Shown here in pieces: positions 1 to 10,807 of a stretch of DNA of 64,000 nt. How positions within the stretch are numbered: position 1 is the stretch's first letter; each line of letters starts with the position of its first letter. The notes beneath the pieces are model-generated. The model saw only the letters and a list, made by a program, of their open reading frames with translations. It was not told where the DNA came from and did no database searches. The translations under genes and the position numbers were made by a program. Source of the stretch: Epichloe hybrida (lineage: Eukaryota > Ascomycota > Sordariomycetes > Hypocreales > Clavicipitaceae); assembly GCA_019022495.1 (NCBI GenBank), contig JAFEKR010000011.1:1302001-1366000 (forward strand), written 5' to 3'.

Positions 1-1085
1 AGTCGGCAGACAAAATCAAGCTGATCGAACGGGTAGTCAAAGATGCTCTACTCAATGTGGTCATTGTCGTTCGTACCAAATACGTCATTACCATTGCCAG
101 TCAGTATCCTGTTCGCCATATCCAGCATTAATATTTTGAAGAAGACAAGTGCTGATCAAGGTGCAGACGATCTTGAGTTGGCAGAGCCTGAAGATGAGCT
201 AAATTATAATCAGATCGATGCACTTGCTTGGGATACGCCCTGTTCTCCGTTACATATGGTCATTGTTCTTGCTCTCCCTAAAGATGAAGGCTATTTCAAG
301 GAGAAATGGATACGTCGAACTATATGTTTCTTGTATAATCCCATCCTCTTATATTCTGGTTGCAGACACTTGTCTTGATGATCCAGCATGGAAGCTTCTG
401 GGCCGGCAATTTGGGTCGGTTGAAGGACCTCACACAAAAAGCCTGGGGGACTGATGACGAATATGCTCCTTTGGAGATTGTCATCTCAGATAACTTCAAC
501 AGTTTCCGTTCTCGATTGCCTTCCTCGCAGGGACGATTTGACGTTGCTCGGGCCATTCTCCAAATTGTAAACGCTTAGTGGCCTGCTCCAGATAAAGACG
601 AAGGCCGCCACAGGTTTGAAGCAAGAAAGTCAAGATGACGACGATGAAGACGCTTTCGATGATTCTATTAACGAGAAAACATCGCGGATCTGGGCCTCAG
701 TATAGAGCACACTGCCAAGGACCTCGTTCTCGTCCTTCGAGCAATGGGCATTGGCGAAGCAAAAACTTACCAACTACCAAATTCGAGGCCGTCATTTCGG
801 ACGTCGTTGCCACAGCGATGCGGAAGCAGACTGGGAATCGCCGACTCGTGAGCCTCAATGAAACCAATGACGTGGCTGGACGATTGGGTGACACTGGCTC
901 GCAATAGTTTGAAGTCGAGCTTCGTCGCAATGAGGATAATAAGGTTGTCTCGAAATGATGGAAAGAAGGATGAGAAGGTCGACTTTATGACAATAGGGCT
1001 GGACATTCGATTGGGAAGTGCTTGGCCTGAGCCCACAAAGGGAACTGAGAAGAGCGATGGTGATAGCGACAGCGATGAAGTATAA
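1..1085 (+). pseudogene. Unrecognised broken or multi-exon gene, 5' end outside window
   Basis: Several protein-like stretches lie on the plus strand but in different frames. One runs from the window edge to about 131, one is acidic (about 130-378), one covers 360-578, and the last covers 858-1085 and ends in an acidic serine/aspartate tail. The 360-578 segment and the last one read most like real protein. I could not connect them with convincing GT-AG introns. The stretch between about 600 and 850 alternates between frames with stops. It could be the 3' part of an intron-rich gene or a decayed copy. I do not recognise the family. Nothing resembles a transposase catalytic motif. Confidence 0.3.
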
Positions 1086-1360
1086 GTAGAAAAGAGCCAT
1101 TCTTCTGGTTACCATGTCTAGGTTTACTTTTTGTGAAATTTACTTCAGCAGGAGATTGTACCATCAAAACTTGTGTGCCGTATGAATCGGTAAAGTGTTC
1201 CTTGCTGTAATGCAATGTGATTTTGTTTTTAAAGTGTAGACTGGGGAACCTCAACCGTGAGGTAGCGAACTGAGTAAATTCTGCATACACGTATCAAGTT
1301 GTCGTCATCCCTCGCTATTGAAAAGAAAAAAGATTCATTTGCAAACGCCTACAGCTACAT

Positions 1361-2184
1361 TTACGACACGATGACGGCAGCCTTGGGGACCCCGTCTCCC
1401 CAAAGCCCGACCACAGCCATAGCAAACCCAAGAGCGGCAAGTCCCGTGCGAGCAAGATAGCCTCTCGAGAGTGCTTCAACGTGTGCCCCTACATCCTCGC
1501 CATTTACATCTTCAATCTCTTCCTCGCTCGCTGCTTCGCTGTGCGCATCTCCCAGCACCTCATAGCTAGCTTCCATTCGGGCGCGGGGGGAAGGCTTCTT
1601 GACTTGTTGGGTGGCGGCAGAACGGGGCGCAGACTGTGGCAGAAGACGAGGCACAACCGTCGACAACACGGCAAGCACAGAGGTATAGAAGAGGTACGGG
1701 TGACGAGCACGGCGAGGCGACAGGATGAATGAGAGGAAGAGCGGTGCGGAGGCCAGAGATGTCAGCGTGAGGAGGGGCGTTTCCAAGCTCGCCGTGAGAG
1801 AGGCAATGGCCTGAGAGGCCGATGTCGAGGAAGGTAGACGGAGAAGTGATGGGAGGGCGACGTTGGAAACGGTGTAGGAGACACCCTGTTCGCAGTGGTT
1901 TGGTTAGCAAAGTGGTTCTTTCATGAAATTGTTGTTCTGTCGGCAGAGTACGTTGCAGTTGCTAGCCAAGTTTTTCCGAGACTGGTGTGCAGGCGCTCCC
2001 TCGGAAACGATGATGAGGGTTCGAGGCGCTCGTCTCTGTATCCTGTGCTGTGCCTCACGGGGCTCATTCCTGGCAACTAAGGGGAAGCAAAGAGAAAAGG
2101 CGAGCGTACCGTCAGCAGACCCAACGAAACGGTCCCCACGAACTTGAGGACCGAGACTGCCCGCGCGCCCGCGCAAACCATCAT
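1361..2184 (-). CDS. Atg33-like mitochondrial membrane protein (199 aa)
   Basis: Two exons, complement(1361..1885 and 2110..2184), joined in frame by a 224-base intron with a GTACGC donor and a CAG acceptor. The product is about 199 residues. It has hydrophobic stretches near residues 12-33, 57-77 and 85-105, a basic and acidic middle, and a final hydrophobic segment before the C terminus. Layout and wording, including the LKFVGTVSLGLLTGVSYT start, match the filamentous-fungal proteins annotated as Atg33-like. In yeast Atg33 acts in mitophagy at the outer mitochondrial membrane. The start is the first of two adjacent ATG codons just upstream of the splice donor. Family assignment is by memory of related fungal proteins and rests on fold and length, not on a catalytic motif. 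Confidence 0.7.
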
Positions 2185-4208
2185 GTCTCTCGTGAAATCG
2201 TCGGTGTATGATGATATTGTTGCAACTCCCGGCGATGGAGATGATTTGTTTATAGAAAAAGTGACGAACTAGATGAAGGGAGTATTGGGAAGGGCTGGAA
2301 AAGCGTCACCAAGAGGGGTTGCTTTTCTGGAAAGTGAGGAGTTCTGATCCTCTGGGGCGAGCCGACGATGATGATGCGTTGCGTTCGCTACCCAACTTGC
2401 AAGCACGCAGATGCTCGTGCCTTATGTACTTACTAAGTCAATACGTCAAGGCGGGCCAACGATTCGCCCGCCGCCTGATTGGTCACTGCACCTCCACTTT
2501 CACTTTCCCGCCAGCTGACCCACACCAGCAAAGAAAAGCCTTTTTTGTTTCGTGCCAGGACACATTCTTTTTCTCCCCTCTCCAACAAAGCATACCAACA
2601 AACGTAAGTATACCGCTGCCAACCCTTTTCCGCCCTCGCATTCAAAGAACACCAAAAAAGAGGGAAATTCACTACCTTTTCTCCTGTTCTTTCCGCACCT
2701 CACAATCTCAAAATGATGAATCATCGTGTTTTACAACCCTCCAAATAATCTTAGGAAGAGCCGTCTTAGACACCTCCCGGATCAGATGGCCTTCTTTTTA
2801 TTTTTCCTTGAAGGCAGGACGATCCCTTGGCTTGCGTCCAGCTTGCATTCCCAATGATGAGTATTTGATCCCGCCACTACACCAAACTGGTGTCTTCATC
2901 AATGCATCGCCATATGTGTTGAGGAGTGCTGGGGTGTGTGAGGATCCTCGTCTGTTGAGACGGTTGGATGCGGGTGGGGGGAGTGGTGCTTATAACTTGG
3001 GTTTCTGAAAGAGATTTTGTTTTATTATTCCTTCCGACTGAGCCTTGCTGTCTCAGTGAAATCCTCATCAGGAAGTTCTCAATGCTAACCATTATGTCTT
3101 TGAAGGGGCAGGTTCTTGATGACTATATACGACACCGACGACCTTCATCCGGGGTTTTCTGCTCGTCAATGAATGTGCGATGCAACGATACGTCAAAGGA
3201 GATAGGGCAATGCCTTTTTTTCCGGAGATTATTGACAACTCGCTGGATTCTCGATGTGACTGACCTTGATTGTTGTTACCGGTTAGATTGAGCCCGGGGA
3301 AACTTCGATCAACGATACGACTAGGGGGCTGTTCCAGCGTGAAATCGGATTTATACGGCTTTCCTTGGATTTTTCGTTATTAGTGAATTTCATTGTTGTT
3401 GAAAACTAGCGAGAGAAATTATGTATTCATCAAAGACGTGTTTCACGCTGGCTCAATTGCTGTGAAACAACCTGTGGATGTTGCATTAATATGTATCCTG
3501 CTTTGTTTTTCTGTCACGAACCATGACTCTTCTGCGTTTGCAAAGCTCGCGTCAACGCAGTCGCAAATTCATCGCCAAACTTGGTATAGATATTATTTCA
3601 TCAAGGGTTATGGTCAACTCATTGGATCTATACTGATAATTATATTCGTGCTCAGTATTGCTGGCTATACCTAGCCAGGGGGGCCTTGGCATTCGTGTTG
3701 TAATGATACAGAAAGATGGATGAAAAACGCAATACCTCTTCTGCTCTCATGACGCTTCACGTAAACCTGTGAGAACACATCCATTTGACATATTAGAGGT
3801 TCCTGTACTTGGACGGTAGAGCCTTTGGCATGGTCAGCAGGCAATGCCCAAATCCATCATGGGATGTAACAGGGTCAGTCAATTCATGTAACAGTAGAGG
3901 TAGTGACGAATCTTCCGACAGAACCATGCCGGCCAGAGAGGAAAGGTAGTCAGTCGTCCGACTAAGTACGTCCTTTTATCCATCACAAGTTTTCCACCCA
4001 TGTAACAAAAAAGTCGGCTGTTTTCCCGTGCCCTGCAGAAACTAAGAAAGCTATTGTAAATGCTGATGACCATAAACAGCTGAGCAAAAAAATACATGGT
4101 CCGTCATGCCCTAAATCCGTTTGCGCCGTGCAACACGCCATACCATTTGCGGTTCCGATGAACTCCTGAGAATGAAGAGCATCCACTCATGCATCAGCAA
4201 CGACAAGC
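2185..4208. other. Intergenic region, Atg33-like to mph1
   Basis: This 2 kb holds no gene I can name. The first part, next to the Atg33-like start, is its promoter side. The rest is AT-richer and includes short open frames without recognisable content. A perfect GTAAGT splice donor near 2604 followed by a TCTTAG acceptor near 2755 suggests a spliced 5' leader of a plus-strand transcript; see the separate open frame. Confidence 0.5.
2319..3008 (+). CDS. Low-confidence open frame, possible small protein at its 3' end
   Basis: An uninterrupted frame of 229 codons. Its first two thirds look like leader sequence: CT-rich, with an internal GTAAGT donor and a CTTAG acceptor. The last 60 codons, ending in a glycine-rich GGGSGAYNLGF tail, read more like protein, with PPLHQTGVF and SPYVLRSAG segments. 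If the leader intron (about 2604-2755) is real, the coding part would be short and start inside the second exon. I recognise no domain and cannot choose a start. It could equally be a chance frame in a non-coding RNA. Confidence 0.25.
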   Translation: MLFWKVRSSDPLGRADDDDALRSLPNLQARRCSCLMYLLSQYVKAGQRFARRLIGHCTSTFTFPPADPHQQRKAFFVSCQDTFFFSPLQQSIPTNVSIPLPTLFRPRIQRTPKKREIHYLFSCSFRTSQSQNDESSCFTTLQIILGRAVLDTSRIRWPSFYFSLKAGRSLGLRPACIPNDEYLIPPLHQTGVFINASPYVLRSAGVCEDPRLLRRLDAGGGSGAYNLGF

Positions 4209-7200
4209 TCACCCATCACTATCGCTGTCCAACACCTGTCGTCTTCCACGAGCAGCACGTTGTGTAGTTACGTCGTCCGAGTCCGAGCCGGACAAAGCAG
4301 CTGTGCCCGGGGGGGGCTTGGAACCTTTCCCACCTATCAGTGTGTCCAGGTCAGGGATGTCGTCGCTCTCCTGGGTAGCCGAGAAGCGTGTGGGCACGTA
4401 GAATGGCTGTTTGGCCGCTGCCTTTGGTGTGGTTCGTGTCGATGCTGTTGTTGGTGATGTTGCCTGCGAATCAGGCATGCTCGAAGTCGCTTGGTTGTCT
4501 GCTACCACGAAATCCAGCAGATCTGCGCCGTCGTCAGAGCCGCTACTCTCCATGAGGTCGTTCTCTCGCTCGCAATCATCTCCTAATTCGTCGCTGTTGA
4601 TGCCGCTTCTTGCTTTCGCTTTCGCTTTTGACTTCTTTCGCTGGGCTTTTGCCTTTTTGGGCTGATGGACAGGCACTTGGGCTCGCGTTGCTGGAGAACC
4701 CTCGTCATGAGAACTGGCGTTTGCTTCGTCTGGCTCCGAGACTGCTTGGCTTGAGGTCTTTCTTCTTCTTTTGGTTTGGGGTCCTGCTGGTGCAGACGGC
4801 GTGTTGCCCCTCTTCCTCGAGCCAGAGTCGGGCTCTTCGTCGACTTCTAACTCTTCTCCGTCGGATTCAAGAAATGGTTTGACGGGTATGTCTCTGAAGG
4901 AGCTAGAGTCGGGAGAATCGCGCCGTCTAGCCAATTGGCTTGGTTCATTGGCAATTTTCGCCAAAAGCTTCACGATGCGCTTGGTCTGGGTGCCGTGTTT
5001 CAGATCAACCACTGGCCGGAGCTGTCTCTGCAGAATCGGATGTGCAGCCATACTGGGCATGTCCGTTTCTTCGACCACACTATTGTTAAATGGCAGGTCG
5101 CGATATGTTCGGTCGAGCTCTTTAAGATCGTCGCTAGACAGGATTACCCTTTCCAAGTCTGGAATATCCTCGACATCATCGAGTTCAGGATTTCGAGCCC
5201 GTTTCGATTGCTTAGACTTGGCGCTACCACTGTTTATGTAGTGAGATAATGTTTGGAATCCAGTTTCGACTCCGTCTGGCATGTGGAACTTCTTGGGGGG
5301 CTTCTTTTTCCCCGCGCCAGTGCGACGTTTCTTAGGTTCCGGCAAAGATGAATTTTGTGTGTTTTCAATGGGTATTTCGACATGTCGTTTGTCCACCTCG
5401 GGTCGGATTTCCCTGGGAACGATTCTGCTTGACAGATCGAATCGAAAGTTGAAACGACTCCCCTCACAGATGAGCTTTTGCATCTTTTCGTAGCCGTCTT
5501 TGGATTTGGCAAATTGGTCTTCCTCTTTGCCTCTCATCAGCAGTAAAACAATGTTTCCCGCTCTTTTACGGCCCGTTCGGCCCATTCTCTGTAGCATTCG
5601 GATCGGTGAGGCGGACGAGTCGTAACAGACAATCAAGTCCACTTGCCCGATGTCCAACCCTTCTTCACCAATAGACGTAGCTACCAAGATATTGAACTCT
5701 CCCTTCTTGAACCTATCGATGATTTGAATCTGTTGCGCCTGTTTCATTCCCTCACCTCGTTTGCCGTCAGCTTGGCCTACAAAGACACTAGCCTTGAGGA
5801 GCGGCTGATGCTTGTTGAGCTCGCGAGCAATATCCTCAGCTGAATCGCGATACTCGCTGAAGACAATCACACGCGTGGCTGAACTTTCTGGCTGGTCCAT
5901 GAAGTGGTTCAGGACACAGTCTGCCAGTGCAGTGAGCTTCGGGTGTCCCACAAAACCATCTGTTCTGAGCCATCTTGAGATTTTGTCCATCATTTCTCGA
6001 AAACCGTTGTGCTCTATGACCTGGCGTTTATACTTCGATCCCTTCTCGCCTCTTCCTTCCTGTTCGCTCCGAAAATCGACCATGTTGTCGTAGAAAGGTT
6101 TGATCCCGTGAAAGTTGAGCAGCTTGATAGAATGTGAAAGACTAGTAAGGACACTAAAGATAGCTCTCATCATGAATTGAACACCTTGGTTCGCATGCCG
6201 TCCTCTTGTTCCAAACCAATCTTTTTGTACTTGCATCAAACCATATGTTGTCATGGCCATGGGGTTTCGGCCATAGTAAATGTTCTGAGAACTGAGCTTA
6301 TCCATCAGAGGCTTCAATGCTTGTGTGAATAACTCGCTTATGAGGTTCATCTCATCTGAGGGATCTAGGACTACTTGTTTGATGTTTCTGTCGTGAACGT
6401 ATTGTCGAATGTCGAGAGACTCCTCAGTTCTTATCTCACAGTGTGATATGCCCAGATTGTCGATGACCTCCTGTACAGTCTCTATTTTTGACCCAGGGGT
6501 AGCGGTCAGTGCCAACACGCGGAAGCTCTTGGAGAATCGCCTGATGAGTTTGGTCACTTTTGCGTAAGCATACTCCCCCACGCCCCGATGTGCCTCGTCA
6601 ACAACCAAGAGCGCGATGCTTTTAGGGTCTGCGTAACCATGTGATAAGTCGTTGAGGAGGGTTTGAGGCGTCATAAAGAAGACGCGCTTCGTCTCCCACT
6701 CGTCGACTCGCAGTGCCGGCTGAATATTTCCAGTTAGTAGCGTTGTGTCAGAACGAGGGATGCCAACAATGTTGTAGCATGCATCGACTTGTTGAGCAAC
6801 CAAAGGTTTGGTCGGAGCCACAAACACAATCTTTGCTGATTTCGTCCATCGGTAAAAATTAAGCATGACTGTTGCAGCAATGAATGTCTTTCCCAGACCG
6901 GTGGGCAACGCGACCAATGTGTTGTTGAACAGGCTGCTCTTGACAATGCTGAACTGATAATCACGTATGGCGCCTAGATTCATTGGGTACACCCATGTTT
7001 CCATCGCTTGCTTGTCCAATTCATGATGGCTGGCCTCCTCTCTCGGCACATCCGCTCTATACACCCTTTGGTTGGGCGGTTGTGTTGGGGACGGTGTGTC
7101 CTCCTCGGCCACGGTGCCCCAAAGAGTCGTCTGACGAAAGCTAGCGGAGTTGGTTCTAGTAAGGCTGTCTTGACGCCTCGGGCCATTCCTTGTGTCTCTA

Positions 7201-7448
7201 GACGCTCCCGCCGTCACAGCAACAGGGGCGCTCTCTGGTTCTGGCGATGAGAAGGCATCAAAGGGCAAATCTTCAAGAACATCTGCCGCGGCCGCCAGCG
7301 AACGTGGTCTTCTCGTGGTTTGGACTTCGCAAACAACTGTGTTTGACGATGATTGTACTCTGCTAGACGATGAGAATTGGTTCAGGGCCTCACATATATC
7401 TTCATCTGCAATGTCATCGCCGAAGTCATCGTCATCCATGGCAGACAC
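4209..7448 (-). CDS. mph1: ATP-dependent DNA helicase Mph1 (FANCM family), 1079 aa
   Basis: A single-exon superfamily 2 helicase of the Mph1/Fml1/FANCM family, which remodels replication forks and D-loops and limits crossovers during repair in the nucleus. An acidic N terminus (MDDDDFGDD) is followed by the Q-motif region near residue 160, Walker A LPTGLGKT at about 181-188 and the DEAH box VVDEAHRG near 283-290. The FANCM-type helical insert lies between the two RecA lobes. The SF2 motif VI block QRMGRTGRKR sits near residue 620. The C-terminal 350 residues are acidic, serine-rich and basic, as is normal for fungal Mph1, and look disordered. Length fits the family (about 1000-1200). The start is the first ATG of the frame and gives the expected acidic beginning. 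It is transcribed away from mex67. Confidence 0.96.
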   Translation of the reverse strand: MSAMDDDDFGDDIADEDICEALNQFSSSSRVQSSSNTVVCEVQTTRRPRSLAAAADVLEDLPFDAFSSPEPESAPVAVTAGASRDTRNGPRRQDSLTRTNSASFRQTTLWGTVAEEDTPSPTQPPNQRVYRADVPREEASHHELDKQAMETWVYPMNLGAIRDYQFSIVKSSLFNNTLVALPTGLGKTFIAATVMLNFYRWTKSAKIVFVAPTKPLVAQQVDACYNIVGIPRSDTTLLTGNIQPALRVDEWETKRVFFMTPQTLLNDLSHGYADPKSIALLVVDEAHRGVGEYAYAKVTKLIRRFSKSFRVLALTATPGSKIETVQEVIDNLGISHCEIRTEESLDIRQYVHDRNIKQVVLDPSDEMNLISELFTQALKPLMDKLSSQNIYYGRNPMAMTTYGLMQVQKDWFGTRGRHANQGVQFMMRAIFSVLTSLSHSIKLLNFHGIKPFYDNMVDFRSEQEGRGEKGSKYKRQVIEHNGFREMMDKISRWLRTDGFVGHPKLTALADCVLNHFMDQPESSATRVIVFSEYRDSAEDIARELNKHQPLLKASVFVGQADGKRGEGMKQAQQIQIIDRFKKGEFNILVATSIGEEGLDIGQVDLIVCYDSSASPIRMLQRMGRTGRKRAGNIVLLLMRGKEEDQFAKSKDGYEKMQKLICEGSRFNFRFDLSSRIVPREIRPEVDKRHVEIPIENTQNSSLPEPKKRRTGAGKKKPPKKFHMPDGVETGFQTLSHYINSGSAKSKQSKRARNPELDDVEDIPDLERVILSSDDLKELDRTYRDLPFNNSVVEETDMPSMAAHPILQRQLRPVVDLKHGTQTKRIVKLLAKIANEPSQLARRRDSPDSSSFRDIPVKPFLESDGEELEVDEEPDSGSRKRGNTPSAPAGPQTKRRRKTSSQAVSEPDEANASSHDEGSPATRAQVPVHQPKKAKAQRKKSKAKAKARSGINSDELGDDCERENDLMESSGSDDGADLLDFVVADNQATSSMPDSQATSPTTASTRTTPKAAAKQPFYVPTRFSATQESDDIPDLDTLIGGKGSKPPPGTAALSGSDSDDVTTQRAARGRRQVLDSDSDG

Positions 7449-8546
7449 GAAGCGCGGGCTGGATTGACAGTTTTTGTTTCACTTTTCGTTTCCGTGGGGA
7501 TGTATTTTCGGGAGATGGACGCTATGATCCAATCATGGTGGTGACGTTGTGTTGGTTCGTCTGCTCTCACTCTGATGTGCCACCCTCACCAGCTCGAACG
7601 AGGGGCCGCTTCAATTGCGTCTACGCGCTTCGTGTTGTTCCACGAGGACTGGGCGCGAAAAAGATGCCGTATCACGTGATTTCTGCTTCACCTCTGTTTA
7701 GGAGCCGTATCATGTGAAGTGTTCGTATTTGAGATGCAAATATCTGCCTTTGACCACCTGTACACTGAGTATACTATTACATGACGTTGAACCTGCATTT
7801 TCGCGCAGCTTTGATCAAGCTGTTCAGTTGACAAAGGCTCGAAACCTTCAACTTGCGTTTGCACCAAGAGCAGTCCTTAATCTGAGCTGATACCTGCTGC
7901 CTGGTTCCTCGCCAAAGCCAGGCCGCAGGCGTCAGCCTGTTAGTCAGAAAAATGGGTCTGCTTGGACGTCAATTTGCAAACCTTCCTTTAATCCTGCAAC
8001 CGACACACTCTTTCACTCAAACAATCTTTTCCTTCTTTGAACCATCAATCGCAACTTTCAACGCAGCCATCGCCGATCAGGCCCGCTCGTACGCTCCTAT
8101 TTGAAGAGGAAAGCTCGCTCACTAGGCCACAGCGGGAGCTGGCGACTCGCTCACAGCGGGGGTGAAAAACCATCAACATCTCTCCGAGCGGATTGCGTCT
8201 GGTCCCATTCTCATCATCCTTCGATTCGCCCTGCTCCTCGAATCACACTCCCTAGTCCTACACAGAAACCTTCAAAACTGTGATTTTTTTTTCTTCCAGT
8301 GGTCTTGTCAATATCCCAAATTTGAGATACTTCATCTCCCAAGTCTACATCAAAAACCACGCATACAAAGAATTCCCTTGGCCAGGCAGTTATCGAGACG
8401 CGCCTCCACCCACGATAACGAAGACGATTCAAAAAGAGAAAAAACCCTCATCCACAGACTACTACGTTTCAAAGTAGTCAATCGTCTCCTGTGCCGAGAA
8501 GACGCGCGCGTCACTTGACAAGCCACCCTCCACTACCGACTTTATC
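7449..8546. promoter_or_regulatory. Divergent promoter between mph1 and mex67
   Basis: About 1.1 kb separates two start codons that point away from each other, so it must hold both promoters and 5' leaders. It contains a perfect ATCACGTGAT palindrome at 7671-7680 and a degenerate repeat of it shortly after (ATCATGTGAA near 7710). CT-rich leader sequence lies close to the mex67 start. No protein-like frame is evident in it. Confidence 0.6.
7671..7680. promoter_or_regulatory. CACGTG-type palindrome ATCACGTGAT
   Basis: A perfect 10-base palindrome with a CACGTG E-box core in the extended TCACGTGA form bound by Cbf1-like bHLH factors in fungi. It lies about 220 bases upstream of mph1 and 870 upstream of mex67. 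The same 10 bases occur in another divergent promoter of this window. Binding is inferred from the motif only. Confidence 0.5.
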
Positions 8547-10807
8547 ATGGCACCCCAAGGCCCTCGTGCTTCTGCTCCCCAGCGGGCGAATAGAGGAGCC
8601 ACATCGGGAGCCAAGACTACCACAAGAGGAGGTATACAAAAGAAGAGGGCAGGTGCGACCAGGACTGATGTAGATGGCGACCTTGACATGGACACTGTCG
8701 GGAAGCGAGCCGCAAAAGTTGCAGCCAGCGAGGCAAGAGGATCTAAATCAAGTTCCGCAAGGTCTGGTTCTGGCAAAAATCCACGAGGAGTTTCGACAGC
8801 AGCACACACTGTTTTGAAACATTTGAAGGGAAACGACTCTTCCAGCTTAGCCTCCCGTGTTTCGGCAGCCACTTCTGGACGAACTACCCGAGCTAGGGGC
8901 AATCTATCCTTTCTGCGCGTCCACGGACTGAAGCAGAGCAAAGCAGTCAGCAACCAGGATGGTGGACTCAGTGACTTGCTGGCTTTCTTGGAAAGGAAAG
9001 CCACATCGTTTAGATCTTCAACTACTAAACAACCCCGACCAGTCATGATCAAGAAGGTATGTCGATCATTAACGCAAAATCCACGACGCCGGCGCCATAG
9101 TATTACGAACACGTCGAAGTGTTTGCACATCTGCGGTATCGACAATATGAACCTCCGCTGAGAAGCTCATCTCACCTGAGATACGTTTTATATATCGCCC
9201 TGGTTATGGATATCTTTGAACTCTCCCTTATCTACTCGCTAACATTACACAGTCACATATGGTGGGTGATTACGTTTTCATAGGGGTTCTCAAGGAAGAC
9301 GCAGACGACATCATCAAACTTAACACATTCGTATTCGCCGGAGCTCAACTGGAAATTATTGAATCTAACGAGGACCTGGCTTACCAAACCAAGGCAACTG
9401 AATCCAAAGAAACCCAAGAACTTCGGGCCAAGTTGCAATTCATTCTAAGCCAGCGTTATCTCGGCGCGAACAAACTCTTGAAACTTGATGCGCTTGCTTC
9501 CGATGCCGAACTCGTGAACCTAGGCATGTTTGAGAATCGAGAGCGAGCCTTGAAGACTTTCAAAGGATTGATGGCGATTTGTGACGGCCTGTTCAAAACT
9601 GCCACGGAGAAGCGAGAGGCCATAGAGAGCATCAGCCTAGCCAGCAATAGCATCGACGATGTTACTCAAGTTGAATCAGTCGCCACAACATTCCCGGAGT
9701 TGAAGAACCTCGACATGGGCGGGAATCAAATAGCCAACATGCAAGCCCTGGAAAAATGGAGGGGCAAGTTCAAATTCCTGGAAACCATTTACATGACGGG
9801 AAACCCCATTGAGATTGCGGAACCGAACTACACAGCAGCACTTCTCCAGTGGTTTCCGAAATTGCAAGACGTCAACGGCACTCAGTTGCGAACTCCTCAG
9901 CAGATTGCGGAGCAAGAGGCTGCTTCGAAGCCAAAACCTATACCTCAAAGCGGGCCGGACTTCCGTGACGTCAACGGAATTGGGGAAATTTTTCTCTTGG
10001 AATACTTCACTGCTTATGACAGTGATCGACAAGGCTTGGCGTCGAGGCTTTACGACGACGGTAGCCAATTCTCTTTGGCGGTTGACACTCGGTCAGTTAG
10101 GGACACGGACGCTCCGGCCCCAATGCCTTGGGCTGCATATCTCAAATTTTCTCGAAATCTTGTCAAGATAACACACCAACCCGCCCGCGTACAGCGATTG
10201 TTCAAGGGGACAAACATGATTCAGGAACTATGGAAGGGCCTTCCGCCTACCAAACATCCCAACATCAAGGACGATCTCAGCAAATACATCATGGACTGCC
10301 ATCCTCTTCCTGGCCTTGCCGATCCTACCGGCCAAAACCCTATGGGCGTGGATGGCCTAATAATCTCGGTGCATGGACAATTTGATGAATACGATCAAAA
10401 AACTGCGGGGGTGGGGAAGCGAAGCTTCTCTCGCACATTCGTTCTAGGTCCCGGTCAGCCTGGAAAGGGCCCTGTCAGGGTTGTCAGTGATCTGCTGTCA
10501 CTGAGGGCGTTCAGTGCATTGCCGAATGTCTTTGTTGCACCGAATCAAGCTCCAGCCGATGCCAATGCCAATGCTGAGCACCAAGCAATGATTGCCGAAC
10601 TTTGCAAGCAAACAGGTATGGTACCACCGTATTCAGAGATGTGCCTGTCTCAGGTTGGATGGGAATTCGACAAGGCTTTGGTGATTTTCAGTGAGAAGAA
10701 GGTAGGTGCTAGTACATTCCTGTATGACGAAATGCAACAAGCGGATGCTGACCACGATACTGTAGGCACAATTGCCCCCGGAGGCCTTCGCAGCACCGCT
10801 GCAGTAG
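8547..10807 (+). CDS. mex67: mRNA export factor Mex67 (NXF1/TAP family), 666 aa
   Basis: Three exons, 8547..9056, 9253..10701 and 10766..10807, with introns of 196 and 64 bases. The product carries mRNA through the nuclear pore with its partner Mtr2. An RG-rich basic N terminus of about 90 residues leads into an RNA-binding region split by the first intron. Then come leucine-rich repeats, an NTF2-like domain (around TAYDSDRQGLASRLY and the PWAAYLKFSRN block), and a C-terminal UBA-like TAP-C domain with ELCKQTGM and the CLSQVGWEFDKAL helix. The last intron is supported by fit: reading through gives a foreign tail, whereas splicing gives AQLPPEAFA and a stop, the usual Mex67 ending. Start chosen as the first ATG giving the basic N terminus. 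Confidence 0.95.
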
